A DNA stretch of 64,000 nt from Rhizomys pruinosus (GCA_009823505.1 VZQC01000610.1:1353104-1417103); one strand, 5' to 3'; shown: positions 1-11,309, counted from the stretch's first letter. Notes: generated by a model not told the origin, from the sequence alone. A program made the numbers and translations.

Positions 1-664
1 ATGCATAGTAAAAGAACAACAACAGAAAGACTGCATCAGAAAACTGACTGAAATGGTGAATTGGGAAGGGCAGTAGGGGCGAGAGAGGGACACGGGTGTA
101 TATTCGATTAATGCATATTTAATTGACGTGAGTTCAACAAGTATCCAGTTTTGCCCAGACACTGTATACAGGTTACATGGTGGCTTAGGACTCAGTACAA
201 GTAAATATGTGTATATTAAACAACATTGGTTTACAGGCTCTGATAAAAACGATAATGCATCTGAGTTAAATGGAGATATTTAAAAAAAGTACATTAAAAC
301 ATATATCAACTTGCTATGTCATTTAGGAATGTAAAGTAATATTTCTTATTACCTACATGTAACTCTACTGTTAAAATATGAATCCCTAAACATGTTTTGG
401 AATTAACCTATAGTTTATTGTCAGACTTTGTAATTTTGGTATAGGTGTGGATTATATATATGCATATTTTGGAACAATATAAAATCAAAGGGAACAAAAA
501 CAACAAAATAAGAGCCATCTCCCCTGCTCTCAAAACACATGTTTTGGCCAGTGTTTTATGCATCAGTCCTTCACTTGCAAACAAATGAGCTAACCACAAG
601 TGTCTCCTCTCCACTTCTGACATGTGAATGACAGAAAAGCCAAATGACACTAAAAAATTACTTT
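1..664. other. Unassigned A+T-rich sequence
   Basis: I see no gene, RNA gene or recognisable repeat here. The stretch is A+T-rich and its open frames are short, with no splice or codon pattern that would support an exon. Confidence 0.5.
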
Positions 665-888
665 GCGGGGGCAGGAGAGATAGCCTATTGGTTAAGGGCA
701 CCAACTGCTCTTGCAGAGGACCCGGGTTTGATCCCCAGCACCCACGTGGCAGCTGAAAACTGTCTTTAACTCCAGTTCCAGGGGAATCTGACACCCTCTT
801 CTACATCTGCAGCACTGCACCACATGGGTGCACAGACCTACATGCAGACAGTACATTCATACACATATGAAAATAAATTTTAAAAATG
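665..888 (+). mobile_element. B2 SINE (short form)
   Basis: A tRNA-derived head carries A-box-like sequence and a B box (ggtttgatcc, about 725-734). It is followed by the B2 body and an A-rich tail ending near 888. It lacks the extra internal block seen in the copies at 54605 and 61221. I found no clean target-site duplication. Confidence 0.85.
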
Positions 889-1462
889 ACTTTTGACCAG
901 GACAAGAATTTTTTATTATCTGCATGCTGGAATCTCAGGGAGTTATGCTTCTCTAGGTCATGTTCAGATCTCTCCAATCACACATGTCTCACGTGGCACT
1001 TCTCATTTGTACCAGAGCACATTCTACAGCTCCATTTCAGCAAACACATGCTGCCTGGCCTTTGAGCAAACTCTATGGATGCCGCCATTTCTGGCCTCCT
1101 GGGCACATGGCCCAGGTACACACAAAAGGCACCCCCTGTACCAGGAGGGGCTCCCGGCTCTGCTGCTGCCTCCCTGGCACAGAGCCACACTAAGCTTTGA
1201 AAGTAATGTCATCATGTCACCTCTAGTCCCATCTTCATCTCTGTAGCATTGGCTAGCTTCCAAGACTCAGCCATCCTCATGCCTCTTTTTGTGATTCTGC
1301 AGCATTCTAGCTATTGGGTGTGGGCCAAATATTTGACATTTCTATGTCCTAGTTTACTGTATAAGAAGAATTTTAAAATATGTACTGTAGGAGAATAAGG
1401 TATGTAAATAGCTTAGCCCTACATTTGGGACCTAATGGGACATTCCTCTTATTCATCATTGT
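889..1462. other. Unassigned sequence
   Basis: No recognisable gene or repeat. A short G+C-rich patch near 1080-1190 gives overlapping open frames on both strands, but none resembles a known protein. Confidence 0.4.
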
Positions 1463-1740
1463 TTCATCATCATCACCATCATCACCACCATCATCACCAT
1501 CATCATCACCATCATTACCATCACCACCATCATCATCACCATCATCACCGTCATCATCACCACCATTATCACCATCATCACTGTCATCATCACCATCATC
1601 ACCATCATTATCACCACCATCATCATCACCATCATCACCCGTCATCATCACCATCATCACCATCATTACCATCACCACCATCATCATTATCATCACCAGC
1701 ATCATCACTACCACCACCATCATCATCATCATCATCACCA
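1463..1740. repeat. CAT/CAC trinucleotide microsatellite
   Basis: About 278 bp of interspersed cat and cac triplets, interrupted by tta, gtc and similar variants. It yields long histidine-, serine- and methionine/aspartate-rich open frames on both strands. Those are by-products of the repeat and not genes. Confidence 0.95.
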
Positions 1741-1879
1741 GTAGTCCTTAGAAATGTGGACAAAATGCCTTCTAAACCTTTATGTTTATACCTATAGACC
1801 CGGGTTGCTCTTAACCTTGGTCATAGAAACTTCTTTTTGCTGTGGAAGTCAATGAATGTGGAGACACATGATTGGGTAA

Positions 1880-2345
1880 AGTGCTGAGAAACAGAGACCA
1901 AATGCTCAGCCCTAAATGGGAAATCTTTATCAATCTCCTTCTACCACAAAGGGTCAAGGAGCATCAAGGAAAGGGAGGCAGAAACAATGCAAAATCTAGA
2001 GGGCTGGGAGGGGTGTTAAGACGAAGCCGGCAAAAATCTGGCGTAGACTGGGAAGGTATTCTTCAGGCCCCAGCCCTTAATGCCCTGGTAGTTGACAGCT
2101 ACCAGGGAAAGGGAAATAGTTCTCTTTTGAGAATAAAGTTTTCCACGGTCTAGTGTTGGCCCCACACCAATGAACACATGGACACCACTAATTTAAAAGA
2201 TAAATGGCATGAACCTGGAAGGGGTCATGTTGGGAGGTTACATGGGGGGCTGGAGAAGGGAAACTGGGTTAAATATTATCATATTTCATTGTATGCATGC
2301 ATGAAAATTTCAAGAGCAAATAAAAATATTTTTTTAAAGAAAGAA
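1880..2345 (+). mobile_element. LINE-1 3' UTR fragment
   Basis: This matches the remembered rodent Lx-type L1 3' UTR. It has the block with atgctcagccctaaatggga, the phrase ggccccacaccaatgaaca, and a tail with ttgtatgcatgcatg before an aataaaaat A-rich end. The same ends recur at 13735-14105 and 16330-16572. No ORF2 sequence precedes it, so it is 5' truncated. Confidence 0.75.
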
Positions 2346-2394
2346 ATATTGACAAAGGTCATAGCAGGCAATATACCACATTTCAAAATGGTCT

Positions 2395-2470
2395 AAGGGC
2401 TGGCGATGTAACTCAATGGCAAAGTGCCAGTCTCACAGGCACAAAGGCTACAAAGCCTGTGTCAAAAAAG
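2395..2470 (+). mobile_element. ID-like tRNA-derived SINE
   Basis: A short sequence beginning gggctggcgatgtaactcaa and ending in a short A run resembles the ID/BC1 tRNA-like head. It sits exactly where the MaLR internal sequence to its right becomes recognisable. Confidence 0.5.
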
Positions 2471-3435
2471 ATCCAAAACAAGTTATAAGTTATCTCCTGT
2501 CTTATTTCAAAAGGGAAGAAGTGAGCACATTAAGTAAAACCAAAGTTCAGACAATGTAGTTCAGTGCTGGACATGTGGGACTCCCTCCTGATCTTCCAGC
2601 TCCATAGAGCTTGGGCAGCTTCACTTTTCTGGCTCTGCAGTCCAAATCACACACAGCTTGTCTCATAATCTCAGGATAGCTGCACTCCATACCTGCCACT
2701 GCTTTGGGTGGTTGTCCCATGGTCCTGGCATCTCACATATGCAGGAGTCTCCTCAACAACTGAGGCTGTACCTTCACCAATCTCTTCTCATGCCCTCAGG
2801 TCCCCGATGACCCCTTGAATCCTGGGGGTCACCACCACAACTGAAGCCACATCTTCACCAGTGGCATCTTCTGGACTCTCACAGAACCAAGCCTTAGCTG
2901 TTACATGACCCCTTTATGCCTTCAAAACCAGTACCATGGAGGAGACTCTTACAAATTACCAAGTAATGCTTCCAGTTAGAGATACAGCCTTAGTCCCCTC
3001 TGGACTACAACTTCTGTGTGCTGACCCTGAGAAAATCCCATAATATTTCATCTCAATAATGCTGGTCTTTTCTTAATCACAGATGATTTTTCAGCCACAA
3101 CTAACCAGCATCAATTGTCTCAATAAAGTGTAGGTTTCACTTCAGTAGTTCTGGTCTATGGTTAATCACAGTTGATTCCTCAGCCCCAATTTGAAACTAC
3201 ACATTCTCAATTCAAAATATCTCCAAAATTGCCCTATTATAAAGTCTTTGTGGGACTCTCAACTTCCCTCTGAAACTTCACAAGCCACCTCTTTCAGCAT
3301 TATTTTCCAGGTTTTCATAGAACAGTTTACTAAACTTCACTCAGTGGCTTTTCAGCCCAAAACTTCTACATAATTCCCCAAAACAACATGGTCAAGTCCA
3401 TCACAGAAATACACCATGATCCTGATACCAACTTC
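2471..3435 (-). mobile_element. MaLR internal region, 3'-truncated
   Basis: This aligns along most of its length with the internal region of the complete MaLR at 7615-8786. Shared landmarks include catggtcctggcatctc and the repeated cagctgattcttcagccc type blocks. The side nearest the 3' LTR is missing. At the right edge, on the minus strand, lies a primer-binding-like sequence (ttggtatcagg) directly beside the LTR. No open frame of length is present, so it is a non-autonomous element. Confidence 0.7.
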
Positions 3436-4024
3436 TGTTCTAGTTTGCTTTCTATCGCTGTGATAAACACTGTGACCAAAACCATCTTGGGGAAGAAAAG
3501 GCTGATTTCAGCTTACAGTACAGTCCTTCATGGAAGGAAGCTAGGGCAGGCACCTAGTAGCAGAAACCAAACCACAGACCATAGAGGAAACCTGCTTGCT
3601 CTTCTGGTCTGTGCTTAGCCTGCTTTCTTTTTTTAATTTTATTTATGTTTATCTTTTTTATGTGTACTGTACTGTCTGCATGTAGGTTTGTGCACCCATG
3701 TTGTGCAATGCCGCGGAGGTCAGAAGAGGGTTTTGGATTCCCCTGGAACTGGAGTTAAAGACGGTTCTCAGCCACCATGTGGGTGCTGGGGATCGAACCT
3801 GGGTCCTCTGCAAGAGCAGTTGGCACTCTTAACCACAAGGCCATCTCTCCAGCCCCTCAGCCTGCTTTCTTATACAACCTAGGACTGTTTCCCACAGTGG
3901 GCTGGTCCATCTCATATCACTCAAAACTCAAGAAATGCACATGGCCACAGACCAGTCTGATAGAGGAAATTCCCTAACTAAGGTTCCCTCTTCCCAGGTA
4001 TGTCAAGTTGTAATTGGGGGCACA
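3436..4024 (-). mobile_element. MaLR 5' LTR, interrupted by a B2
   Basis: LTR of the ERVL-MaLR group read on the minus strand, related to the LTRs at 7207, 8787, 23056, 31366 and 61164. It ends at 3436 (plus-strand tgttctagtttgc) and begins near 4024. A B2 splits it at 3630-3855. Confidence 0.7.
3630..3855 (-). mobile_element. B2 SINE (short form) inserted in the MaLR LTR
   Basis: Reverse-strand B2: T-rich tail at the left, head ggccatctctccagcccc at the right. The target duplication agcctgctttctt flanks it at 3617-3629 and 3859-3871, and extends to 16 bp with one mismatch. The split LTR reads through when the B2 is removed, so the B2 is the younger insertion. Confidence 0.9.
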
Positions 4025-4179
4025 GGGTAGGATATCACAGCTTCACCTATGTAAGACAAGGTGTCTTTACACTTACATATGTGTGGATAGGTGCTACATA
4101 CCTGTGTGTGCATGAATGTATGTATGTGCATGTGTGCTCTATTGCTGTGCATTTCTGTGTGGCATATCACAGTGTGGAT

Positions 4180-4181
<2 letters not shown>

Positions 4182-4214
<33 letters not shown>
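4182..4214 (+). repeat. (GT)n microsatellite
   Basis: A 33-bp pure gt run within a broader tg-rich stretch that continues, interrupted, to about 4325. Confidence 0.95.
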
Positions 4215-4215
<1 letters not shown>

Positions 4216-4325
4216 CAAATAGTTGTGTGAATGATGGATATGTTTCTGTTTGTGTCATGTGTCTGTTTATAGACTTGTAGGTGCATGAGTTCATGTGTGT
4301 GCACACACATGTGTGTGTGTGTGTA

Positions 4326-5257
4326 AAATGCATGTTTGTAAATATCCATGGTGCATGAACCCATGCATGTACTTGTGTGTTGTTTCATAAAGGCAGGATG
4401 ACACTGTAGCTCAGGGCTTCTCTGGACCTGGAGTCAGAGCCTGCAGTGAGCATCCAAGACCTGCCTTTCACAGACACACAGCCTGGGCATCACTTCCCCT
4501 CCAGTGACTTTGCCCTGCATTTTTCCTTGATAAAAGGGTACATAGAGACTTCTTTCCTGGGTTGTGGTGTTAAATGAGATGGCAGAGCTGGCCCAGGGGA
4601 AGTGCCTGATGATGAGGCTCATTCCAAAGCATAGCAGTCATGCAGTGCACAATGGCTTCTGATACCCAAGATCTGTAGCCTGGCCGTCAGGTTAGAATGT
4701 CCCCCTCATCCAAAGCAATATTTGCACACTATGAGAAATGCATGCAGTGATGAAGTGAGGGTGCTTAGAGACAGTGAGCTGATGAGTTCTATTCCACAAC
4801 CCTCCATAAAGGGTGAATTGATGTCCTCTGCTAACTCTGGGCTTTATTTGAAACCATAACCCACAGGTCAAAATGCAAATCAGGTTGCATTCCAAAGGAA
4901 TTATATATGGCTTGAGCCTTAGCCCTGTGAGGGCTCTAGGGTGTGATTAGGTACCATCCAACACAACTGTGAGCCAGCCCCCTGTGTGCTTCATCTCGTT
5001 TGACTTCATCCCCACGTGTACAAAAGAGTTTCTACCACGTCTTGCTACTGAAGATGGACCCGGCCCTCTCAGAGTCTGTGCCTCACCCAGTCACACACCC
5101 AGAAAACAAGAGGAAGAGTCAGACATCCCTCCTCACCTCTGCCCATTATACAACAGGCTCTTTGCCAGTAGGAAAACAAGCACTTCTGCATCAAATGCCT
5201 TGTTTCTTTAAACACTTCCTCAAATTAAAATCCAAGTTCTCAGTGAACAACAATGCC
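4326..5257. other. Unassigned sequence
   Basis: I recognise no gene or repeat. It is mixed in composition, with open frames of at most about 96 codons and no family resemblance. Confidence 0.4.
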
Positions 5258-5600
5258 CCAGTTTCTCTTTTTGTTACTGTGATAAAATAGTCTAAGAAAA
5301 GAAGCTTACTTGAGGGAGAAAAGGGTTTATTTGTGCTCAGAGTTCAAGAGTAGAGCCCATCGTCAGCAGGGAAGTCATCATGTTTCATCCACAGCCAGGA
5401 AAATCAGGGAGCGAACGCATGTTAGTGCTCAGCTTTCCCTTTCCATCTTACAAGGTCTAAGATCCCTTGCCCAGAGAATGGTCCTACAGACAGCAAAGAT
5501 GTCTTCACACATCAATTAACATATGAAAGATAATCCCCAAGAGGTCTGTCCCTTGTTCCAGTGATCCAGGACCCTGTCATGTTGACAATGGACATCAACC
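5258..5600 (-). mobile_element. MaLR-type LTR, degraded
   Basis: It keeps the minus-strand MaLR order: ttactgtgataaaa, then gaaaagggtttattt, a gagggaagtc-like block, and a gttgacaatgg end. It is clearly more diverged than the LTRs at 7207 and 8787. Confidence 0.6.
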
Positions 5601-5689
5601 ATCAGGAATGAGGTCTTGAATGAGTTTGATAATCTCTGTACATTTTTGCTTCCTCCAGTAAAAAACCAAGGGGAATGGTATATGACCAA

Positions 5690-5862
5690 GTTGGATTTTT
5701 TTGTTTGCTTGTTTGTTTTGTCTTTTTGAGACAGGGTCTCCCTGTAGCCTCAGCTGTCCTAGAACTCACTCTGTAGACGAGGCTGGCCTTGAACCCACAA
5801 AGATCTGCCTGCCTCTGCCTCCCAACTGCTAGGATTAAAGACATGCACCACTACACCTAGCT
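5690..5862 (-). mobile_element. B1 SINE
   Basis: Reverse B1: T-rich tail at the left, then gagacagggtctccctgtag and the RNA-polymerase-III-type head complement near 5840-5862. It has the cricetid-like agctgtcct and actctgtaga segments. Confidence 0.9.
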
Positions 5863-6557
5863 AGGGATGTTTTGAATGAGATGGTTATAAATGTAGAGAA
5901 ATACCAGTTTAACACCCTTGACTTTGTGGGAAAGTGAGGCAGCAAGCATCCAGAACTTTCCTTCTTACTTTGAGGCTGGAAGGAATCAAAGCAAGGACCT
6001 CATGAGCTGTTATTCCTGAGGCCCTTGGAGGATTCCAAGATCTACAGCTGGGTATGCTTCCCCCTTCAGAACCAGCTCCCACTCCCTCATCACAAGATGA
6101 AGGCTAGATGGGGTCTTTGTAACTTCAGACTATTTATTCAAGACTCTTCTCCTTGAATGCCAGATCTCATTAGCAGCCAAGTCAGAATAGACCTCAATGG
6201 AATAGGTTCCTCTAATATTCTTCATCTCTGCCTTTTACCATGCAATTTTTATAGCACATGTTTCTGTCTTTCCTCACAAGTCTCTGTTTTGTATTACAAA
6301 ATTTCTCCAATTTCCCAACTCTATTTAATCAGAACAGAAAAAGCAACTCCCCTGCCAGTTAGCTCTTTCAGTTTCACTACTCAGCATGGTCTTAAATTTC
6401 TCTAATATTTTGCATTCATGACAGAAAAATACAAAAGGTGACAGATGAAATGTGGGTCAGGCCAACTTTTATTCTGGCCCAATAAAAGTGCAAGTCCTCT
6501 AAAAAGAGACTTTCCTGGCAATTATGAATATGATAGAATAATGTAAAAAGGTGGTGT
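5863..6557. other. Unassigned sequence
   Basis: No gene or repeat recognised. Several pyrimidine-rich patches occur, and an aataaa hexamer near 6480 has no transcript context. Confidence 0.4.
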
Positions 6558-6867
6558 TGGAGATGGCGGCCACAGTCATCATTTTAAAGCAGTTAGAAGC
6601 ACATTTGTAAGTAAATAGATACAATTCTGTATGCTGCCTGAAGCTGATGCTGCCAGAGAGAATTCACAGAAGGCCCCAGAGAAGAAAAGCATGTCTGCTA
6701 ATCAAGTCACTAGGATGAAATCCATGGAATTGAAAAATATTAATTTTGATGATGTGAGCCAAAATGACTCGAGGGCAAATGAAGAATTGGGGCAGAGGAA
6801 GGGTGTCTCCTCCAACAACAATATCCCAGAACTGAAGGATATGATAAGCCCGGGATATGCTGCACTT
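6558..6867 (+). pseudogene. Possible decayed coding remnant (unidentified)
   Basis: An ATG in good context (ggagatggcgg, about 6558) opens 15 codons that end at a stop beside a donor-like gtaagt. From 6631 a separate frame stays open to 6930. Its first ~80 residues look protein-like (hydrophilic, rich in K, E, N and S) and run into the TTTA repeat, where they become low-complexity. I do not recognise the protein. It could be a disrupted retrocopy, an exon-like relic or chance. No poly(A) tail or target duplication was seen. Confidence 0.22.
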
Positions 6868-6868
6868 G

Positions 6869-6871
6869 GGC

Positions 6872-6902
<31 letters not shown>

Positions 6903-6903
6903 T
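6869..6903 (+). repeat. (TTTA)n microsatellite
   Basis: About eight ttta units. They form the left, tail-side edge of the B4 SINE that follows on the minus strand. Confidence 0.95.
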
Positions 6904-6904
6904 T

Positions 6905-7206
6905 ATTGTGTGTATGTGTGTGGTATATAAATGTTGTTTGTACGTGCATGTGCACATACACATATGCATGTGTGCCCATGTGTATGTGTGTAGAAGCCAG
7001 AGGTCAATTTCAGGTGTCTTCCTCAATCACTCTCCACCTTGTTTTCTGAGACAGATCTCACTGAATCTGTGGTCCAGGGATCCTTCTATCTTGGCATCCA
7101 TAGTGCTGGAATTATAGGAGCAAGCTGCAGTACTGTTTTTTATGTGATATCTGGGGATCTGAATTCAGGTCATTCTGTTTGCATAGCAAGGGCTTTACTA
7201 ACTGAG
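6905..7206 (-). mobile_element. B4 SINE, main part
   Basis: Minus-strand B4: a tg/ca-rich tail at the left, a B1-like middle (gtgctggaattataggagca), and an ID-like tRNA head at the right with gggctttactaactgag. The head is cut at 7206 by the MaLR element and resumes at 9198. Confidence 0.75.
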
Positions 7207-7614
7207 TCTTCCAGTTTGTCTTCCATTGCTGTGACAAAACACTCTGACCGACACCAACTTGGGGAGGAAAGGGTTTGTTCAGCTTACATCTCCTGGGTCA
7301 CAGTTCATTACTTAGGGAGCCCAAGGCAGGAACTCAGGACAGGAACCTGGAGGCAGAAGCTGAAGCACAGGCCATGGAGGAATGCTGTTCACTGGCTTGC
7401 TCCCCTGGCTCATGCCCAGCCTGCCCTCTTATATGGCACACAACAACCTGCCCAGGGTGGCACCACTCATTTTGGGCTGGGCTCTCCCACATTGCTTGAC
7501 AATCAAGACAATACTCCACAGATGTGGCCACAGGCCAATCCAATGGAGCCAATTCCCTAATTGAGGCTCCCTCAACCCACGTGTGTCAAGTTGACACTAA
7601 AGCTGTCCAGCACA
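7207..7614 (-). repeat. MaLR 3' LTR
   Basis: 408 bp; on the minus strand it begins TGTGCTGGA and carries an AATAAA-like signal region near its end. By hand alignment it differs from the 5' LTR at about 20 positions plus one 3-bp indel. Confidence 0.88.
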
Positions 7615-8786
7615 ATTGACCCCTTGTCAACTTGACACACAAAACACATCACTATTAAACCACCACCTTTCCACTTCTTATCCCCAAAGTATGATGTTAA
7701 CATTAATCACAACCTAAGACAGTACAACCTTAAAAGCCCCACAGTCCTTAAAATGTCCAAATGCTTAAAAGTTCAGTCTATTAAAAAGTCTCTTAACTGT
7801 GGGCTACTGTAAAATCCAAAACAAGTACTGTCTTATTTCATAGGGAAGAATCAGGCACACTCATACAAAACTTAAGTCCAGCAAGTAGCTCAAGGCTGGA
7901 CACCTGGGATTCACTCACGATCTTCTGGGCTCCAAAGGGTTTCAGCAGCTCCTCTTCTCTGACTCTGCTGTCCGTAGCACATACAGCTCATCTCACAGGC
8001 CCAGGCTGACTCCATTCCACACCTGCCGCTGCTCTTAGTGGTCATCCCATGGTCCTGGCATCTCCAAAAAGCTGGGGTCACCACTGAAACTGAGGAAGCA
8101 CCTTCACCAATGGTCTCTTCTGACCTCTCCTGGTGCAAAGCCTCAGCTTCTCTTCCTGACCCCTGGAATCCTGGGGTCTTCATTGCAACCAAGGCCGTGC
8201 TCTGACCAGTGGCCTTCCTGGCCTCTCACAGTGCCAGGCCTCAGCTTCTCTCTGTGACCCCTTCATGCTTTCAACACCAGAACCATATAGGAGACACTTA
8301 CACACTACCAATTCCTGCTTCTGGCTTGACATGGAGGCTCGGGCCCCTTCTGGAACATAGCTTCTGTGTGCTGACCCTGAAGAAATTCTTCCCAGAAGAT
8401 TTCACCACAGTGATGCTGGTCTCTTGTTACTTATAGCTGATTTTTCAGCCCCAGCTAACCAGCATCAATTGTCCCAGTACAACAAAGACTTCACTTCAGG
8501 TTCTGCTCTCTTGTTACTTACAGCTGATTCTTCAGCCCCAGCTGACCAGAACCCACAGATTACACAGTCTTGATGATCTCTGCTTCCCTTTGAAACTAGA
8601 AACTTCACAAGCCAGACCTCCATCATCTACAACTCTTTCAGCAAAAATGTTCCAAGTTCCACAGCAACAATCTTTAGGCAATCAATGATTTTTCTAGCCC
8701 AAAGTTCCAAATGCTTCAACAATCCTTCCCCAAAACACCAAGGTCAGGTCTGTCACAGCAATACCCCACTCTCTGGTACCAATTTC

Positions 8787-9197
8787 TTTTCTAGTTTGTC
8801 TTCCATTGCTGTGAAGGGAAAACACTCTGACCGACACCAACTTGCGGAGGAAAGGGTTTATTCAGCTTACATCTCCTGGATCACAGTTCATTACTTAGGG
8901 AACCCAAGGCAGGAACTCAGGGCAGGAACCTGGAGGCAGGAGCTGAAGCACAGGCCATGGAGAAATGCTGTTCACTGGCTTGCTGCCGTGGCTCATGACC
9001 AGCCTGCCCTCTTATATGGCACACAACAACCTGCCCAGGGTGGCACCACTCATTGTGGGCTGGGCTCTCCCACACTGCTTGACAATCAAGACAATACTCC
9101 ACAGATGTGGCCACAGGCCAATCCAATAGAGCCAATTCCCCAATTGAGGTTCCCTCAACCCAGGTGTGTCAAGTTGACACTAAAGCTATCCAGCACA
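8787..9197 (-). repeat. MaLR 5' LTR
   Basis: 411 bp; about 95% identical to the 3' LTR by hand count. On the minus strand it contains gaataaaccc, a usual MaLR poly(A) signal, and a TATA-like atataag. Two long open frames cross it, but they are also present in the other LTR and are repeat by-products. Confidence 0.88.
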
Positions 9198-9216
9198 CTG
9201 AGCATCCTCCCAGCCC
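9198..9216 (-). mobile_element. B4 SINE, detached head
   Basis: ctgagcatcctcccagccc completes the tRNA-like head of the B4 cut at 7206 (expected ctgagccatctccccagccc). It starts with the ctgag target duplication. Confidence 0.75.
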
Positions 9217-9407
9217 AGCTCTTGGCTTTTATATTTACTCTTGATGCAGGTTGAAGAAGTCCAAGCCTTTTAAGGAGCATCAATCAAAGGCAGTTTCCCT
9301 GTGCTTGAATTTTTGCATGTAGGTCAGCCCTCTGTCACATAAGCTGTTAACCCTCAGCACTCCAGGGTGAACAACTTGGGAAATCCTGAGCTCTCCAGCT
9401 TAGAGCC

Positions 9408-9560
9408 AAGGTCTGCAAACTTTGTGCCAAGGGACCGAGAGTACATAGTTGAAGCTTTGCTACCAAGCTGTTCAATCATGGTGCACTACAGCTATAGAGG
9501 AAAGCAGTTGACACCACACAACCAAGGAACAGGATGAGCCCAGCAAACACTATCCACAGA
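9408..9560 (+). mobile_element. Ancient hAT-type DNA transposon fragment (tentative)
   Basis: The order ggtctgcaaacttt, then gaaagcagt and a diverged tail matches an old mammalian non-autonomous DNA transposon that I remember from human sequence. Divergence is high and terminal repeats are not visible. Confidence 0.4.
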
Positions 9561-9621
9561 GCAACCAGGTCAGATATGGACATGATAGTCTACTAACTCC
9601 GAGGTAAGAAACACTCATCTC

Positions 9622-9622
<1 letters not shown>

Positions 9623-9670
<48 letters not shown>
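9623..9670 (+). repeat. (TG)n microsatellite
   Basis: A 48-bp pure tg run that lies directly against the tail side of a minus-strand B1. It probably grew from that SINE's tail. Confidence 0.95.
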
Positions 9671-9671
<1 letters not shown>

Positions 9672-9814
9672 TTTTTAAGACAGGGTCTCCCTAAAGCCCC
9701 AGCTTTTGTGGATCTTGCTGTGTGGACCAGGCTGGCCTCAATATTTACAGAGATTCACCTGCCTCTGTTTCCAGTGCTGGGATTAAAGTCTCATGCTGCT
9801 ATGCCCAGCTTGAA
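9671..9814 (-). mobile_element. B1 SINE
   Basis: Reverse B1 with gacagggtctccct, ggaccaggctggcctca and gtgctgggattaaag. It is moderately diverged. Confidence 0.85.
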
Positions 9815-10440
9815 ATTCTCATCTCTTGATATCTACTTAGCATTTTATAAACATATTTAGGGAAATAAAAATAATTCTACCTCTTCTTCAAGCTCAAGGG
9901 ACAGCTTAAGAAAAATGAACACTTTTAAGAATCCAATACGTTGTGAGAATTGATTTTCAAACTCAGGTCCTGACAATAAGTGGAGGAGTCAGGCCTGGGC
10001 TGACTCTAGAATCAAAGGAGAGGAGTTGCCTTCTCTGCAAAGGGAAATCAGGATGAATTTTAACCTAAGGTTAGAGTTAGAGTGAGTATTCAAGATGAGG
10101 TTACCAAACAGAGGCCCGCGGGAGGGTTACCCCACCTGGTGGGGTCCAGCTTGCACTCCAGAGACACAGTGGCATGCCAAGAAGGCTGGTGACAATATGT
10201 GTTAGGGCCACTGTCACAAATCACCATCAACTCCATGCCTTCAAGTAACAGACATTTGCTGTTATAGAGTCCTGAAGGCTGGAACCACAACACCAGATAT
10301 CCGCATGACTGTCTTCCTGGCAGCTCATGGGGCATCCGCGGAAGGTCCTTGGCCAGCCTGAAGCCATCCTCATGGTCCTTTGCAGGCAGCTGCATCACTC
10401 TTCTCCATTCAAACGTGGCTTTTCTCGGCTCCCACCTCTT
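9815..10440. other. Unassigned sequence
   Basis: No recognisable gene or repeat. The stretch at 10090-10400 is somewhat G+C-rich and open on the minus strand for 102 codons, without a recognisable domain. Confidence 0.4.
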
Positions 10441-10778
10441 GTCTCTTCATTTTTAATGGATACATGATAATTGAGCATATTGTGAGGGTATTGTATGATA
10501 ACTCAATACATGTACACACTGGATAGTGATAAAATTGGAGTAATTAGCATTTCCATCTCTAAATATTCATCATGTCTTTGTGACAGGAGACTTCAAATTC
10601 CTTTTTTCTAGTTCCATGTGAAAACTGTAATAAATCATAAATTAGGCACTGTACTGTGTCTCAGAACACCAGAGCCTGTCTTTCCTTCTAACCAAGTTGG
10701 TACCTGTTATCTAGCCCCTCACACTACCCCTTCTCTTGTTCCCACCACTTAATAACCACCATTTCACAATGTAGTGAA
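10441..10778 (-). mobile_element. Ancient L1M 3' end
   Basis: Read in reverse, this follows the 3' UTR of mammalian-wide L1MA/L1MB elements. On the plus strand landmarks are tacatgtacacactggatag, attagcatttccatctct, atcatgtctttgtga and the ctgtgtctcagaacaccaga block. Its high divergence fits an insertion that predates rodents. Confidence 0.7.
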
Positions 10779-10972
10779 AACCAGATTTGTGGTCAAATAG
10801 TAGTAACAAGGCTGTTAACTTCCTTTCCAGGAGAAGTTGGGAGGCTCCTCAGATCCTCACCTGATAGTCCAGCCACCACTCCAGCCTGTCTCCTAGCTGC
10901 AAGTGGTCTTGAGAGGTGCTAAGGTACATAGGACATAGAAGGTTGACTGGGGTTGGGAATTCACTGGACAGC

Positions 10973-11309
10973 TGTTGTGGTTTGAATGAGAAATGCCCCC
11001 ATAGGTTCAAGTATTTGAACAATTAGTACCCCGTTAGTGGTGCTGTTTGTGGAGGTCACAGAGACTTGAGGAGGTGTGGCCTTGCTGGAGGAAGCAGTTC
11101 ACTGGGGTGGGCTTTAAGAGTCCATAGCCTCCCCCCACTTCCAGTTTGCTATTTCCTCTTCCTGTTTGTAATTAAAGGTATGAGCCCTCAGCTTCCTGCT
11201 CTGGCTGCTTACTTACTGCCATGCCTTTCCCACCATTATGGATTCTCCTGGAACCATAAGTCAGGTTGTGATGTTTTATCACAGCAAGAGAAAAGTAACT
11301 AATACAACA
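10973..11309 (+). mobile_element. Solo MaLR LTR, ORR1-like
   Basis: 337 bp from TGTTGTGGTTTGAATGAGAA to ACTAATACAACA, with the familiar order cccccataggttca, gaggtgtggccttgctggag, ccatgcctttcccaccat and aaaagtaactaat. The ends TGTTGT/ACAACA are the inverted terminal bases of the LTR. I see no internal region or partner LTR, so it is probably a solo LTR. Confidence 0.75.

Larger units (their letters stand above)
7207..9197 (-). mobile_element. Complete MaLR retrotransposon (LTR-internal-LTR)
   Basis: A 1,991-bp element on the minus strand: 3' LTR 7207-7614, internal 7615-8786, 5' LTR 8787-9197. The 5-bp direct repeat ctgag flanks it exactly (7202-7206 and 9198-9202), as expected for ERVL-type integration. 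Next to the 5' LTR the minus strand has a primer-binding-like ttggtaccagagagtgggg, similar to other MaLR internals. The internal region has no long open frame, so it would have needed enzymes supplied in trans. The insertion splits a B4 SINE. Confidence 0.9.

Noticed and set aside
1373..1797. Histidine-rich, serine-rich and methionine/aspartate-rich frames
   Set aside because: Products of the CAT/CAC trinucleotide array, not proteins.
7039..7560. A 173-codon plus-strand frame (and a similar one at 8685-9254)
   Set aside because: Both cross MaLR LTRs, which are on the minus strand. The similarity of the two frames is simply LTR identity.
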